Assembly (NCBI RefSeq): GCF_016863035.1
Contig: NZ_BOOC01000058.1
Coordinates: 1 to 36,812, forward strand
Reading direction: 5' to 3'
From: Microbispora corallina
GTDB lineage: Bacteria; Actinomycetota; Actinomycetes; Streptosporangiales; Streptosporangiaceae
DNA: 36,812 nt
In this document: positions 14,673-22,556 of the stretch, piece after piece
Layout: each line of letters begins with the position of its first letter
How positions within the stretch are numbered: position 1 is the stretch's first letter
The notes under the pieces: model-generated
Told to the model about the DNA's origin: nothing
The model's database searches: none
Seen by the model: only the letters and a program-made list of their open reading frames with translations
Translations under genes and position numbers: made by a program

Positions 14673-15296
14673 GTGACGCGCACGCCGGAAGGGCAGGGGG
14701 CGGTTCCGCCCTCTGCTGATCCGTGCGCGCCCGTCACTCCTCCCGGGTCCGGCGGGATCAGCCGGATGGCGCGGTTCGCGGCCGGCTCCCGTCTGGGGCG
14801 CCTGCTGGTCATCGGCGGGCTGATCGCCCTCGGATGGCTGTTCGGCGCGGTCTTCGGCCTCTTCGGCGCGGCGTCGTCCGCGGCCGGGGCGGCTCCCTCA
14901 CACTCTGTCGCCGGGTCGGCTCTCCCTGACCGATTCCCCGCGGCGGGCTCCGCCGGGTCGCTCGCGTCGAGCGCCGGCTCCGCCGCCAGGGGGAGGTCCG
15001 ACGGTTTCCCCACGGCGATCGACCCGACCTCGGCGAACGCCGAGGCCATGGCCGGGCGCACGGTCGACGGGCTCACCAGCCAGTCGAAGCCCGTGCTCCC
15101 GCCACCGTCCACCGTGGACCACGCCCCGGGCGACCGCGGGCTCGTTCCGCAGACGAACGGTGGATCCCCTCTGTTCGGGGACGTCGCGCGGCCGGTAGTC
15201 GAGCCGCGCTTCACGAAGCTGCCCGCCCCGCTGGCGGCGGTGGTTCCCCCGGTCGTGCGCACAGCGGCGGACGACCCTTCTTTCTCTCCCGACTGA
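14673..15296 (+). CDS. Single-pass membrane hypothetical protein upstream of the chaplin gene
   Basis: GTG 14673 with GGGAGG 5 nt upstream gives 207 residues. A short cytoplasmic N-terminus with basic residues (RMARFAAGSRLGR) is followed by a transmembrane helix (LLVIGGLIALGWLFGAVFGLFGA, about 47-70). An outside segment rich in Ala, Ser, Pro and Gly follows, without Cys and without recognised domains. I recognise no family. Its place 207 nt before the multi-chaplin gene on the same strand suggests a cell-envelope role linked to surface assembly, which is inference. Confidence 0.7.
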   Translation: MTRTPEGQGAVPPSADPCAPVTPPGSGGISRMARFAAGSRLGRLLVIGGLIALGWLFGAVFGLFGAASSAAGAAPSHSVAGSALPDRFPAAGSAGSLASSAGSAARGRSDGFPTAIDPTSANAEAMAGRTVDGLTSQSKPVLPPPSTVDHAPGDRGLVPQTNGGSPLFGDVARPVVEPRFTKLPAPLAAVVPPVVRTAADDPSFSPD

Positions 15297-15503
15297 CCTC
15301 GCCCCTGGCGCCGGTCCCCTGTGCGGCCGACCGGTGCGCGAGCCTGCCCTGCGCCGTGGTGCCCGGGCTGGCGGGCTCTCCCTCGCGAGTGACGCGGAGT
15401 CTCTCACCCTCGTGACCGTCCACAGCCCCGCTGTGCCCCTGGCATGGACGCCTGTCGCGAGCTGTCAGGCAAATCCCCCTAAGAATCACTAGGAGTAACC
15501 ATT

Positions 15504-17546
15504 ATGCGAACGTGGGCGAAGGGCTCGGCTCCCGCGGCGTTCCTCGCCGCCGGTGTCATGACCCTTGGCAGCGGTACGGCTTTCGCCGACACCACGGGCG
15601 ACGGCTCGATCGGCGGCGGCAACCAGGTCAACCTGCCGATCACCCTTCCGATCGACATCAGCGGCAACGCCGTCGCCGTGGCCGGCGACGCGCGGGCCGC
15701 CTCCCGCGGCGGTGCGGCCGCGGTCCAGGGTGGCAACGGCGGCGCGGGGCAGAACCGCACCTCCGGGTACGGCAGCATCCTCGGCGGCAACCAGATCGTC
15801 GCCCCGATCACCGCCCCGATCGACGCCTGCGGCAACGCCGTCGCCGTCCTCGGTCGCTCCCGCGCGGGCTGCAAGGGCGGCGCGGCCGTCCGCGGCGCCG
15901 GGCGGCGCGGCGGCGGCGCGGGCCACAACGTCACCAGCGGCGCCCACAGCGTCCTGGGCGGCAACCAGGTGGTGGCCCCGATCACGGCGCCCGTCAACCT
16001 GTGCGGCAACGCGATCGCGATCTTCGGCGACGCCGCCGCCGGGTGCCACGGCGGCGCCTACGTCAAGAGCGCCCGGGTGGTCCGCTCCGGCGGCAACCGC
16101 ACCTCGGGCCGTTCCTCGATCCTGGGCGGCAACCAGGTCGTGGCGCCGATCACGGCTCCGATCAACGTCTGCGGCAACTCGGTCGCGGTCCTCGGCGACG
16201 CCTTCTCCGGCTGCCACGGAGGCTCCTCCGTCGGCGGCGGGCACCGGGGCCACGGCGGCCACTGGGGCCACGGCGGCGGCCACTGGACGCACCCCGGCTC
16301 GTCCGGGCACGACACCGACGGCCGCTACTCCGCCGGCGGCGGCACCCAGGTGATCGCGCCGGTCACCCCGCCCGTCCACGTGTGCGGCAACGGCAACGGC
16401 GGCTGCGAGGGCGGCTGGAAGGGCGGGCACGGCGGCCACTGGGGTCATGGCGGCCACTGGGGCCACGGCGGCCACTGGGGCGGCGGGTCCGGCCACAACG
16501 TGACCGACGGCCGGCACAGCGTGCTCGGCGGCAACCAGGTGGTGGCCCCGATCACCCTCCCGATCAACATCTGCGGCAACGCGGTGGCCGTCGCGGGCAA
16601 GGCGTTCGCGGGCTGCAAGGGCGGCGCCGCCGTGCACGGCGGCTGGGGCCGCGGCTGGGGGGCGGGCGGCAACGTCACCTCGGGGCGTTCCTCGATCCTG
16701 GGCGGCAACCAGGTCGTGGCGCCGATCACGGCACCGATCAACGTCTGCGGCAACGCGGTGGCCGTCCTCGGCCGGTCCCGCGCGGGCTGCGCGGGCGGCG
16801 CGTCGGTCCTCGGCGGCGTCGGCGGAGGCGGCAACGTCACCTCCGGCCGGTACGGCATCCTCGCGGGCAACCAGGTCGTGGCCCCGATCACGGCCCCGAT
16901 CAACGTCTGCGGCAACGCGGTCGCGGTCCTGGGCGACGCGGCCGCGGGGTGCCTCGGCGGCGCCCGCGTCGGCGGTCGCGACGGGCACCACAGGTGGTAC
17001 TGGCGTCAGGAGACCAAGGCCGTCTCGCGCGGCTCGATGATGCCGGCGATGCCCGCCGCGCCGATGCTGTCCGGCCTCAAGGAGGCGAGCGGCGTCCCGC
17101 AGCAGATGAGCGCCGCCGCGACGCCGTCCGCCCCGGTGGTCGGCGACCTGCCGAACATGCTGGGCCTGCCCGAGACGCCGAAGGTCCCCGCCCTGCCGGG
17201 CGGCTCCTCCCGCACCTCGAACGTCCCGGCCCTGTCCGACGTGACGGGCTCGCTCGACGGGACCACCCGCACCCTGCCCTCCACCCGTACGGTGAACGAC
17301 GCGACCCGCTCGCTGCCGGTCGGCGGCGCCCTCAAGGACGCCGGGCGCGGCCTGCCGACCGGTGACCTGCGGGACACCGCCGGCATCCTGCCGCTGGACA
17401 ACCTCGGCCTGATGAGCGCGGAGCAGCCGAACGGGCTCACCGGGATGAACTCCGGTTCGTTCGCCGCCCTGGTCCTCGGCGCCATGTTCGCCGCCTCGGC
17501 GAGCCTGTTCGCCGTCACCCGCCGCTTCCGCCCCGGGCGGAAGTAA
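15504..17546 (+). CDS. Multi-module chaplin-like cell-surface protein with Gly-His-Trp linkers
   Basis: This 680-residue protein has ATG 15504 (AGGAG 7 nt upstream). A signal peptide ends near TAFADT (about residue 29). Eight chaplin (DUF320) modules follow near residues 34, 90, 148, 204, 275, 338, 396 and 450, with core GGNQVVAPITAPINVCGNAVAV and a second Cys about 14 residues later. Module 1 lacks both Cys, and module 5 is shortened (GTQVIAPVTPPVHVCGNGNGGC). Linkers around module 5 are GHGGHW-type repeats. The C-terminal half is Pro/Ser/Thr-rich and ends in a membrane helix (FAALVLGAMFAASASLFAV) and tail RRFRPGRK. No clear LPxTG or LAxTG motif precedes it, only GLTG. Chaplins coat aerial hyphae with amyloid-like hydrophobic fibres; a membrane-anchored polymeric version is inferred here. 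Confidence 0.9.
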   Translation: MRTWAKGSAPAAFLAAGVMTLGSGTAFADTTGDGSIGGGNQVNLPITLPIDISGNAVAVAGDARAASRGGAAAVQGGNGGAGQNRTSGYGSILGGNQIVAPITAPIDACGNAVAVLGRSRAGCKGGAAVRGAGRRGGGAGHNVTSGAHSVLGGNQVVAPITAPVNLCGNAIAIFGDAAAGCHGGAYVKSARVVRSGGNRTSGRSSILGGNQVVAPITAPINVCGNSVAVLGDAFSGCHGGSSVGGGHRGHGGHWGHGGGHWTHPGSSGHDTDGRYSAGGGTQVIAPVTPPVHVCGNGNGGCEGGWKGGHGGHWGHGGHWGHGGHWGGGSGHNVTDGRHSVLGGNQVVAPITLPINICGNAVAVAGKAFAGCKGGAAVHGGWGRGWGAGGNVTSGRSSILGGNQVVAPITAPINVCGNAVAVLGRSRAGCAGGASVLGGVGGGGNVTSGRYGILAGNQVVAPITAPINVCGNAVAVLGDAAAGCLGGARVGGRDGHHRWYWRQETKAVSRGSMMPAMPAAPMLSGLKEASGVPQQMSAAATPSAPVVGDLPNMLGLPETPKVPALPGGSSRTSNVPALSDVTGSLDGTTRTLPSTRTVNDATRSLPVGGALKDAGRGLPTGDLRDTAGILPLDNLGLMSAEQPNGLTGMNSGSFAALVLGAMFAASASLFAVTRRFRPGRK

Positions 17547-17700
17547 GGGATATCTCTCGCTCGCGCCAGGCGACGCGGCGGCACCGGGCCGCCTCATGGT
17601 GGCGGCGGCGATCCAGCCGCCGGCCACCGGGTGATCCGGCCGCCGGCCCGGCGCGGCGACACTGAACGCTCCCTCCCAGCCAGTGGAGGGTGGCACGGAT

Positions 17701-17741
17701 GCTTTGCCCGCTCCGGGGGCGCGGCCCGGGGCGGGCAAAGC
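17701..17741. terminator. Hairpin between convergent chaplin and DUF5703 genes
   Basis: GCTTTGCCCG (17701-17710) and CGGGCAAAGC (17732-17741) are perfectly complementary with a GC-rich 21-nt loop. It lies between two convergent stops (17546 and 17825) and can terminate both transcripts. The rest of the 278-bp gap shows nothing else. Confidence 0.7.
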
Positions 17742-17824
17742 GCTGTCTTCAGACCAAGCCGTAAAAGAGAAGGTCACGGGCGCCGTACGGCCCCGGGACG
17801 AGCACGATCGGCAGGAGGCACGGA

Positions 17825-18016
17825 TCACATGGTGCGCGAGGCGCGGATGACCTTGCGGCGCAACCGGATGCGCCTGCTGCCGTCGGGATACAGCCGCAGT
17901 CTCTGGAGCTCCCAATCTCCGTGTTCCGCATGCTCGGTGAGCATCTGGCGGGCCACTTCGCGCGAGGTGCCGCGCGGCAGATACAGGTCCAAGTAGGAGT
18001 AGTCGAGCACAGCCAT
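17825..18016 (-). CDS. DUF5703 small conserved actinobacterial protein
   Basis: This 63-residue protein has ATG 18016 with a GGAG site upstream. The sequence YLDLYLPRGTSREVARQMLTEHAEHG followed by WELQRLRLYPDGSRRIRLRRK matches the DUF5703 pattern as I recognise it, conserved across actinobacteria and of unknown function. It is basic at the C-terminus (RRKVIRASR), so nucleic-acid binding is possible but unproven. It is divergent from topA (282-bp gap). Confidence 0.8.
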   Translation of the reverse strand: MAVLDYSYLDLYLPRGTSREVARQMLTEHAEHGDWELQRLRLYPDGSRRIRLRRKVIRASRTM

Positions 18017-18298
18017 TAGTCTCCGGGGCGTGCTAGGGAACCGGATGGGCTCTATTCTGCGTCCTCGTGGATAACAGGTCCAGGCGAGTTACATTCCCGG
18101 ACATAACCGGGTAGCCCGAGAGGGAAGAACTCGCCGCGGCAGGTACCGTCGAAACGGCCCCTCGGGGCCACCCGATGGACCGGGCGGAGCGGGCGTAGGC
18201 GCGCGGCGCCGAGCCGGAAGGACGAGGGACCACAGAGCCTGGGGAGCACGGAACCCGGGACACGGGGAACGACAGCGGACAGCGAGGTAGGAAGCAGC

Positions 18299-20974
18299 GT
18301 GCCAGCCAACAACGGCAACGCCGGCGGAACCCGCCTGGTGATCGTCGAGTCGCCTGCCAAGGCGAAGACGATCGCCGGGTACCTCGGGCGCGGCTACATC
18401 GTGGAGTCGAGCATCGGCCACATCCGTGACCTTCCGGAGAAGGCCGAGGACATCCCGGAGAAGTACAAAAGCGAGGCCTGGGCCCGCCTCGGGGTGAACG
18501 TCGACCACGAGTTCGAGCCGCTCTACGTCGTCAACCCGGACAAGAAGTCCCAGGTGTCGAAGCTCAAGCAGCTTCTCAAGGAGGCGGACGAGCTCTATCT
18601 CGCCACCGACGAGGACCGCGAGGGCGAGGCCATCGCGTGGCACCTGCGCGAGGTGCTCAAGCCGAAGATCCCGGTGCACCGCATGGTGTTCCACGAGATC
18701 ACCCCGCACGCCATCCGGGACGCGGTCTCCAACCCGCGCGACCTCAACCTGCGCCTGGTGGACGCCCAGGAGACGCGGCGCATCCTCGACCGCCTGTACG
18801 GCTACGAGGTCAGCCCGGTCCTGTGGAAGAAGGTCAAGCCCCGGCTGTCGGCCGGTCGCGTCCAGTCGGTCGCGACCCGCCTCGTGGTGGAGCGCGAGCG
18901 GGAGCGCCTGGCGTTCACCGCGGCCAACTACTGGGATCTGCAGGCCCTGTTCGACACCGGCCGCGACGCCGACGACCCCCGCACGTTCACCGCCACGCTG
19001 ACCGGGGTGGACGGCAGGAGGGTGGCCCAGGGCCGCGACTTCGCCTCGACGGGGCGGCTCAAGGGGTCCGACGTCCTCCACCTGGACGAGGCCGCGGCGG
19101 GCGCCCTCGCCGCCCGGCTCGACGGGGCGTCGTACGCCGTCAGGTCCGTCGAGCGCCGGCCGTACACGCGCAAGCCGTACGCGCCGTTCCGGACGACGAC
19201 CCTGCAGCAGGAGGCGAGCCGCAAGCTCGGCTTCTCCGCGAAGTACACGATGCAGGTCGCCCAGCGCCTGTACGAGAACGGCTTCATCACCTACATGCGC
19301 ACCGACAGCATCACGCTGTCGGAGACCGCCGTCGCCGCCGCCCGCGGCCAGGCGATCAAGCTGTACGGCTCGGCGTACGTGCCGGACAAGCCGCGCGTCT
19401 ACACCAGCAAGGTGAAGAACGCCCAGGAGGCGCACGAGGCGATCCGGCCGTCGGGCGAGGAGTTCCGCACGCCGGGCGAGACGGGCCTGTCGGGCGACAT
19501 GTTCCGCCTGTACGAGCTGATCTGGCAGCGCACGGTCGCCTCGCAGATGAAGGACGCCGTCGGCGAGTCGGTCTCGGTGAAGGTCGAGGGCGCCTCCAGC
19601 GCCGGCGAGCGCGCCGAGTTCACCGCCACCGGCCGAACGATCACCTTCTACGGCTTCCTCAAGGCGTACGTCGAGGGCGCCGACGACCCCTCGACCGACC
19701 GGGACGACTCCGAGAAGCGCCTGCCGGCCCTGAGCGAGGGCGACCGGCTCACGGCGGCGGAGCTGACCGCGCTCGGCCACTCGACCAAGCCGCCGGCGAG
19801 GTACACCGAGGCGTCGCTGGTCAAGGAGCTGGAGGACCGGGAGATCGGCCGCCCGTCGACGTACGCGTCGATCATCGGAACGATCCTCGACCGGGGGTAC
19901 GTGTTCAAGAAGGGCACGGCCCTGGTGCCGTCGTTCCTCGCGTTCGCCGTGGTCAACCTGCTGGAGCAGCACTTCGGCAACCTGGTCGACTACGACTTCA
20001 CGGCCGACATGGAGAAAGTCCTCGACGACATCGCCAACGACCGGGCCGAGCGGGTCCCCGAGCTGCGCCGGTTCTACTACGGTGACGACGGCGACGAGGG
20101 CCTCAAGGAGATGGTCACCGACCTCGGCGAGATCGACGCCAGGGAGATCAGCTCCTTCCCGATCAAGGGCACCGACATCGTCATCCGGGTCGGCCGCTAC
20201 GGCCCGTACCTCGACCGCGACGGCGCCCGGGTCAACGTCCCGGAGGACATGGCCCCGGACGAGCTGACCGCGGAGAAGGCCGAGGAGCTGTTCTCGCGCC
20301 CGAGCGGCGACCGCGAGTTGGGCGTCGACCCGGCGACCGGCCGCACGATCGTGGCCAAGGACGGCAGGTTCGGCCCGTACGTCACCGAGATCCTGCCCGA
20401 GGAGCCGGCGCCGGCCGACGGGAAGCGGCGGACGAAGAAGGCCGACGCGGTCAAGCCGCGCACGAGCTCGCTGTTCAAGACCATGACGCTCGACACGGTC
20501 ACGCTGGACCAGGCGCTGAAGCTGCTGCAGCTCCCGCGGGTGGTCGGCGCGATCGACGGCGAGGAGGTCACCGCGCAGAACGGCCGCTTCGGGCCGTACA
20601 TCAAGAAGGGGACCGACTCGCGCTCGCTGGCGTCCGAGGACGACCTGCTCACGGTCACGATCGAGCAGGCCAAGGAGCTGTTCGCGCAGCCGAAGACCCG
20701 CGGCCGCGGCCGGGCCGCCGCCGCGCCTCCGCTGCGCGAGCTGGGGGAGGACCCCAACTCGAAGAAGCCGGTGGTGGTCAAGGAGGGCCGCTTCGGACCG
20801 TACGTCACCGACGGCGAGACCAACGCCTCGTTGCGCAAGGGCGACACGGTCGAGGACATCACCCTTGAGCGGGCGGCCGAGCTGCTGGTCGAGCGCCGGG
20901 AGCGGGCCCCGGCCCCCAAGCGCACCACGACCCGGGCCAAGGCCCCCGCGAGGAAGCCCGCCGCCAAGTCCTGA
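18299..20974 (+). CDS. topA: DNA topoisomerase I (type IA)
   Basis: GTG 18299 gives 891 residues. The TOPRIM domain starts at about residue 12 (LVIVESPAKAKTIAGYLG) and includes LATDEDREGEAIAWHL at about 100-116. The catalytic Tyr is in FITYMRTDS at about residue 330. From about 600 onward several C-terminal repeat domains carry GRYGPY/GRFGPY words. The tail is Lys/Arg/Ala-rich (APAPKRTTTRAKAPARKPAAK). Zinc fingers are absent, as in other actinobacterial TopA, where the basic tail binds DNA and supports processivity. It relaxes negative supercoils during transcription and replication. A hairpin follows 10 nt after the stop. Confidence 0.97.
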   Translation: MPANNGNAGGTRLVIVESPAKAKTIAGYLGRGYIVESSIGHIRDLPEKAEDIPEKYKSEAWARLGVNVDHEFEPLYVVNPDKKSQVSKLKQLLKEADELYLATDEDREGEAIAWHLREVLKPKIPVHRMVFHEITPHAIRDAVSNPRDLNLRLVDAQETRRILDRLYGYEVSPVLWKKVKPRLSAGRVQSVATRLVVERERERLAFTAANYWDLQALFDTGRDADDPRTFTATLTGVDGRRVAQGRDFASTGRLKGSDVLHLDEAAAGALAARLDGASYAVRSVERRPYTRKPYAPFRTTTLQQEASRKLGFSAKYTMQVAQRLYENGFITYMRTDSITLSETAVAAARGQAIKLYGSAYVPDKPRVYTSKVKNAQEAHEAIRPSGEEFRTPGETGLSGDMFRLYELIWQRTVASQMKDAVGESVSVKVEGASSAGERAEFTATGRTITFYGFLKAYVEGADDPSTDRDDSEKRLPALSEGDRLTAAELTALGHSTKPPARYTEASLVKELEDREIGRPSTYASIIGTILDRGYVFKKGTALVPSFLAFAVVNLLEQHFGNLVDYDFTADMEKVLDDIANDRAERVPELRRFYYGDDGDEGLKEMVTDLGEIDAREISSFPIKGTDIVIRVGRYGPYLDRDGARVNVPEDMAPDELTAEKAEELFSRPSGDRELGVDPATGRTIVAKDGRFGPYVTEILPEEPAPADGKRRTKKADAVKPRTSSLFKTMTLDTVTLDQALKLLQLPRVVGAIDGEEVTAQNGRFGPYIKKGTDSRSLASEDDLLTVTIEQAKELFAQPKTRGRGRAAAAPPLRELGEDPNSKKPVVVKEGRFGPYVTDGETNASLRKGDTVEDITLERAAELLVERRERAPAPKRTTTRAKAPARKPAAKS

Positions 20975-20984
20975 CGGGCGTCCG

Positions 20985-21017
20985 GTCCCGGCCGTCTCCG
21001 TACGGCCGGGCCGGGAC
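20985..21017 (+). terminator. Terminator hairpin of topA
   Basis: GTCCCGGC (20985-20992) pairs with GCCGGGAC (21010-21017), with additional CGG/CCG pairing inside. It begins 10 nt after the topA stop and has no T tract, as is common in high-GC actinomycetes. Confidence 0.65.
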
Positions 21018-21064
21018 GTCGTGGGATCATCGTCTCCCGGAGATCGACGGCCGGTCGAGGGGAG

Positions 21065-22411
21065 ATGACGGTGGGGTTCCTGTTCCTGATCCTGGCGGCC
21101 GTGGTCGTCGTCCACTACTACCTGTGGCGGCGCCTGGTCCGGGCGGCGACGAGGCCGGGAACGCGGACGCGCCGGGTCCTCACGTGGGCCGTGGTCGTGC
21201 TGGCCGCCCTGCTGGTGCTGGCCGTCGCGGGCGGACGCCTGTTCGGGATGGAGATCGAACGCGTCGTCGCGTGGCCCGGGTACCTGTGGCTGGCGATCAT
21301 GTTCTACCTGTTCGTGTTCGGGCTGGTGATGGAGATCCCGCGGGCGGTGGCCGGGCTCGTCCTGCGGCGGCGGGGCCGTACCGGCGCGGCGGAGGAGGCG
21401 GATGTGGCGCCCGTCGCGGCGACGGCCGCCGCGTCGGCGTCTCGCACCGGGCCCGCCAGCGGAGCCGCCGGGGCTGCCGAGGTCGCGCCGGACGCGCCGC
21501 TTCACGAGGGCGACCCGGCCTCCCGGGAGCCGGAGGCGTCCGGCGGGCCGCTCGTCGACCGGCGGCTGTTCGTCTCCAGGACCGCCGCCGCGATCGTCGG
21601 CGCGGGCGCCCTGGCGACGGTCGGGTACGGCGTGCGGACCGCGCTGGGCGACCCGGTCGTCGAGCGGGTGCCGATCCGGCTGCCCCGGCTCGGCCCGGAG
21701 CTGGACGGGCTGCGCGTCGCGGTGGTCAGCGACATCCATCTCGGCCCGCTGTCGGGCAGGGGCCACACCGAGCGGATCGTCCGGATGATCAACGGCCTGC
21801 GGCCCGACGTCGTGACGATCGTGGGCGACCTCGTGGACGGGACCGTCGCCGAGCTGGGCGGGCTGGCGACGCCGCTGATGGACCTGCACGCCCCCTTCGG
21901 GTCGTTCTTCGTGACCGGCAACCACGAGTACTACACGGCCGGCGGGCCCCAGGAATGGATCGAGGAGCTGCGCTCCTTCGGCGTCCACCCGCTGCGCAAC
22001 GAGCGCGTGACGATCGGCCGCGGCGACGCGTCGCTCGAACTCGCCGGGGTGAACGACCTGAACGGCCGGGCGTCCGGCGACGGTCCCGACCTGGACAAGG
22101 CCCTCGCCGGGCGGGACCCCTCCCGGCCGGTCGTGCTGCTGGCGCACCAGCCCCTCCAGGTGGAGGAGGCCGCGGCGCGCGGGGTCGACCTCCAGCTGTC
22201 CGGGCACACGCACGGCGGGCAGATGGCGCCGTTCAACCTGCTCGTGCCGCTGCAGCAGCCGGTGGTGGCCGGGCTGGCCCGCTTCCCCCGCGCCGGGGGC
22301 GGCGACACCCAGATCTACGTCACCCGGGGGGCCGGCTTCTGGGGGCCGCCCGTCCGCGTCGGCGCCCCTCCGGAGATCACGCTCATCGAGCTCCACCCGC
22401 AGGCCGGGTAG
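21065..22411 (+). CDS. Membrane-anchored calcineurin-like metallophosphoesterase (YkuE/YaeI type)
   Basis: This 448-residue protein has ATG 21065 right after GGGGAG; GTG 21071 is possible. Three N-terminal membrane helices (about residues 3-18, 37-58, 73-98) are followed by a low-complexity Ala/Pro/Glu linker (about 105-160). A further hydrophobic segment (TAAAIVGAGALATVGYG) precedes the catalytic domain. Metal-site motifs are SDIHLG, GDLVDG, GNHEYY, HQP and SGHTHGGQ, the full set for a dinuclear phosphoesterase. The catalytic part would face outside. Related proteins act on UDP-sugar or lipid pyrophosphates, but the substrate is unknown. Confidence 0.9.
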   Translation: MTVGFLFLILAAVVVVHYYLWRRLVRAATRPGTRTRRVLTWAVVVLAALLVLAVAGGRLFGMEIERVVAWPGYLWLAIMFYLFVFGLVMEIPRAVAGLVLRRRGRTGAAEEADVAPVAATAAASASRTGPASGAAGAAEVAPDAPLHEGDPASREPEASGGPLVDRRLFVSRTAAAIVGAGALATVGYGVRTALGDPVVERVPIRLPRLGPELDGLRVAVVSDIHLGPLSGRGHTERIVRMINGLRPDVVTIVGDLVDGTVAELGGLATPLMDLHAPFGSFFVTGNHEYYTAGGPQEWIEELRSFGVHPLRNERVTIGRGDASLELAGVNDLNGRASGDGPDLDKALAGRDPSRPVVLLAHQPLQVEEAAARGVDLQLSGHTHGGQMAPFNLLVPLQQPVVAGLARFPRAGGGDTQIYVTRGAGFWGPPVRVGAPPEITLIELHPQAG

Positions 22412-22556
22412 GGGCGGGGAAATGGGTCAGAGCATTGCCCGCGTCCGGACTGCGGGGACACGGCAGACGTAATACCCTCAGGCGACGAGCAGGCGGGGCA
22501 AATCCGGCCCGCTCGCCGTTTCCCCAGCCCAGCGAGCACCTGGATACGCTGACATC

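Noticed and set aside
20880..20974. Loss of zinc fingers in TopA as a truncation
   Set aside because: Actinobacterial TopA naturally ends in a Lys/Arg-rich tail without zinc fingers, so the protein is full length.
18089..22396. A 1435-codon minus-strand open frame
   Set aside because: It is the antisense shadow of topA and the metallophosphoesterase, caused by high GC; its composition is Arg/Leu/Val-biased and no domain is recognisable.
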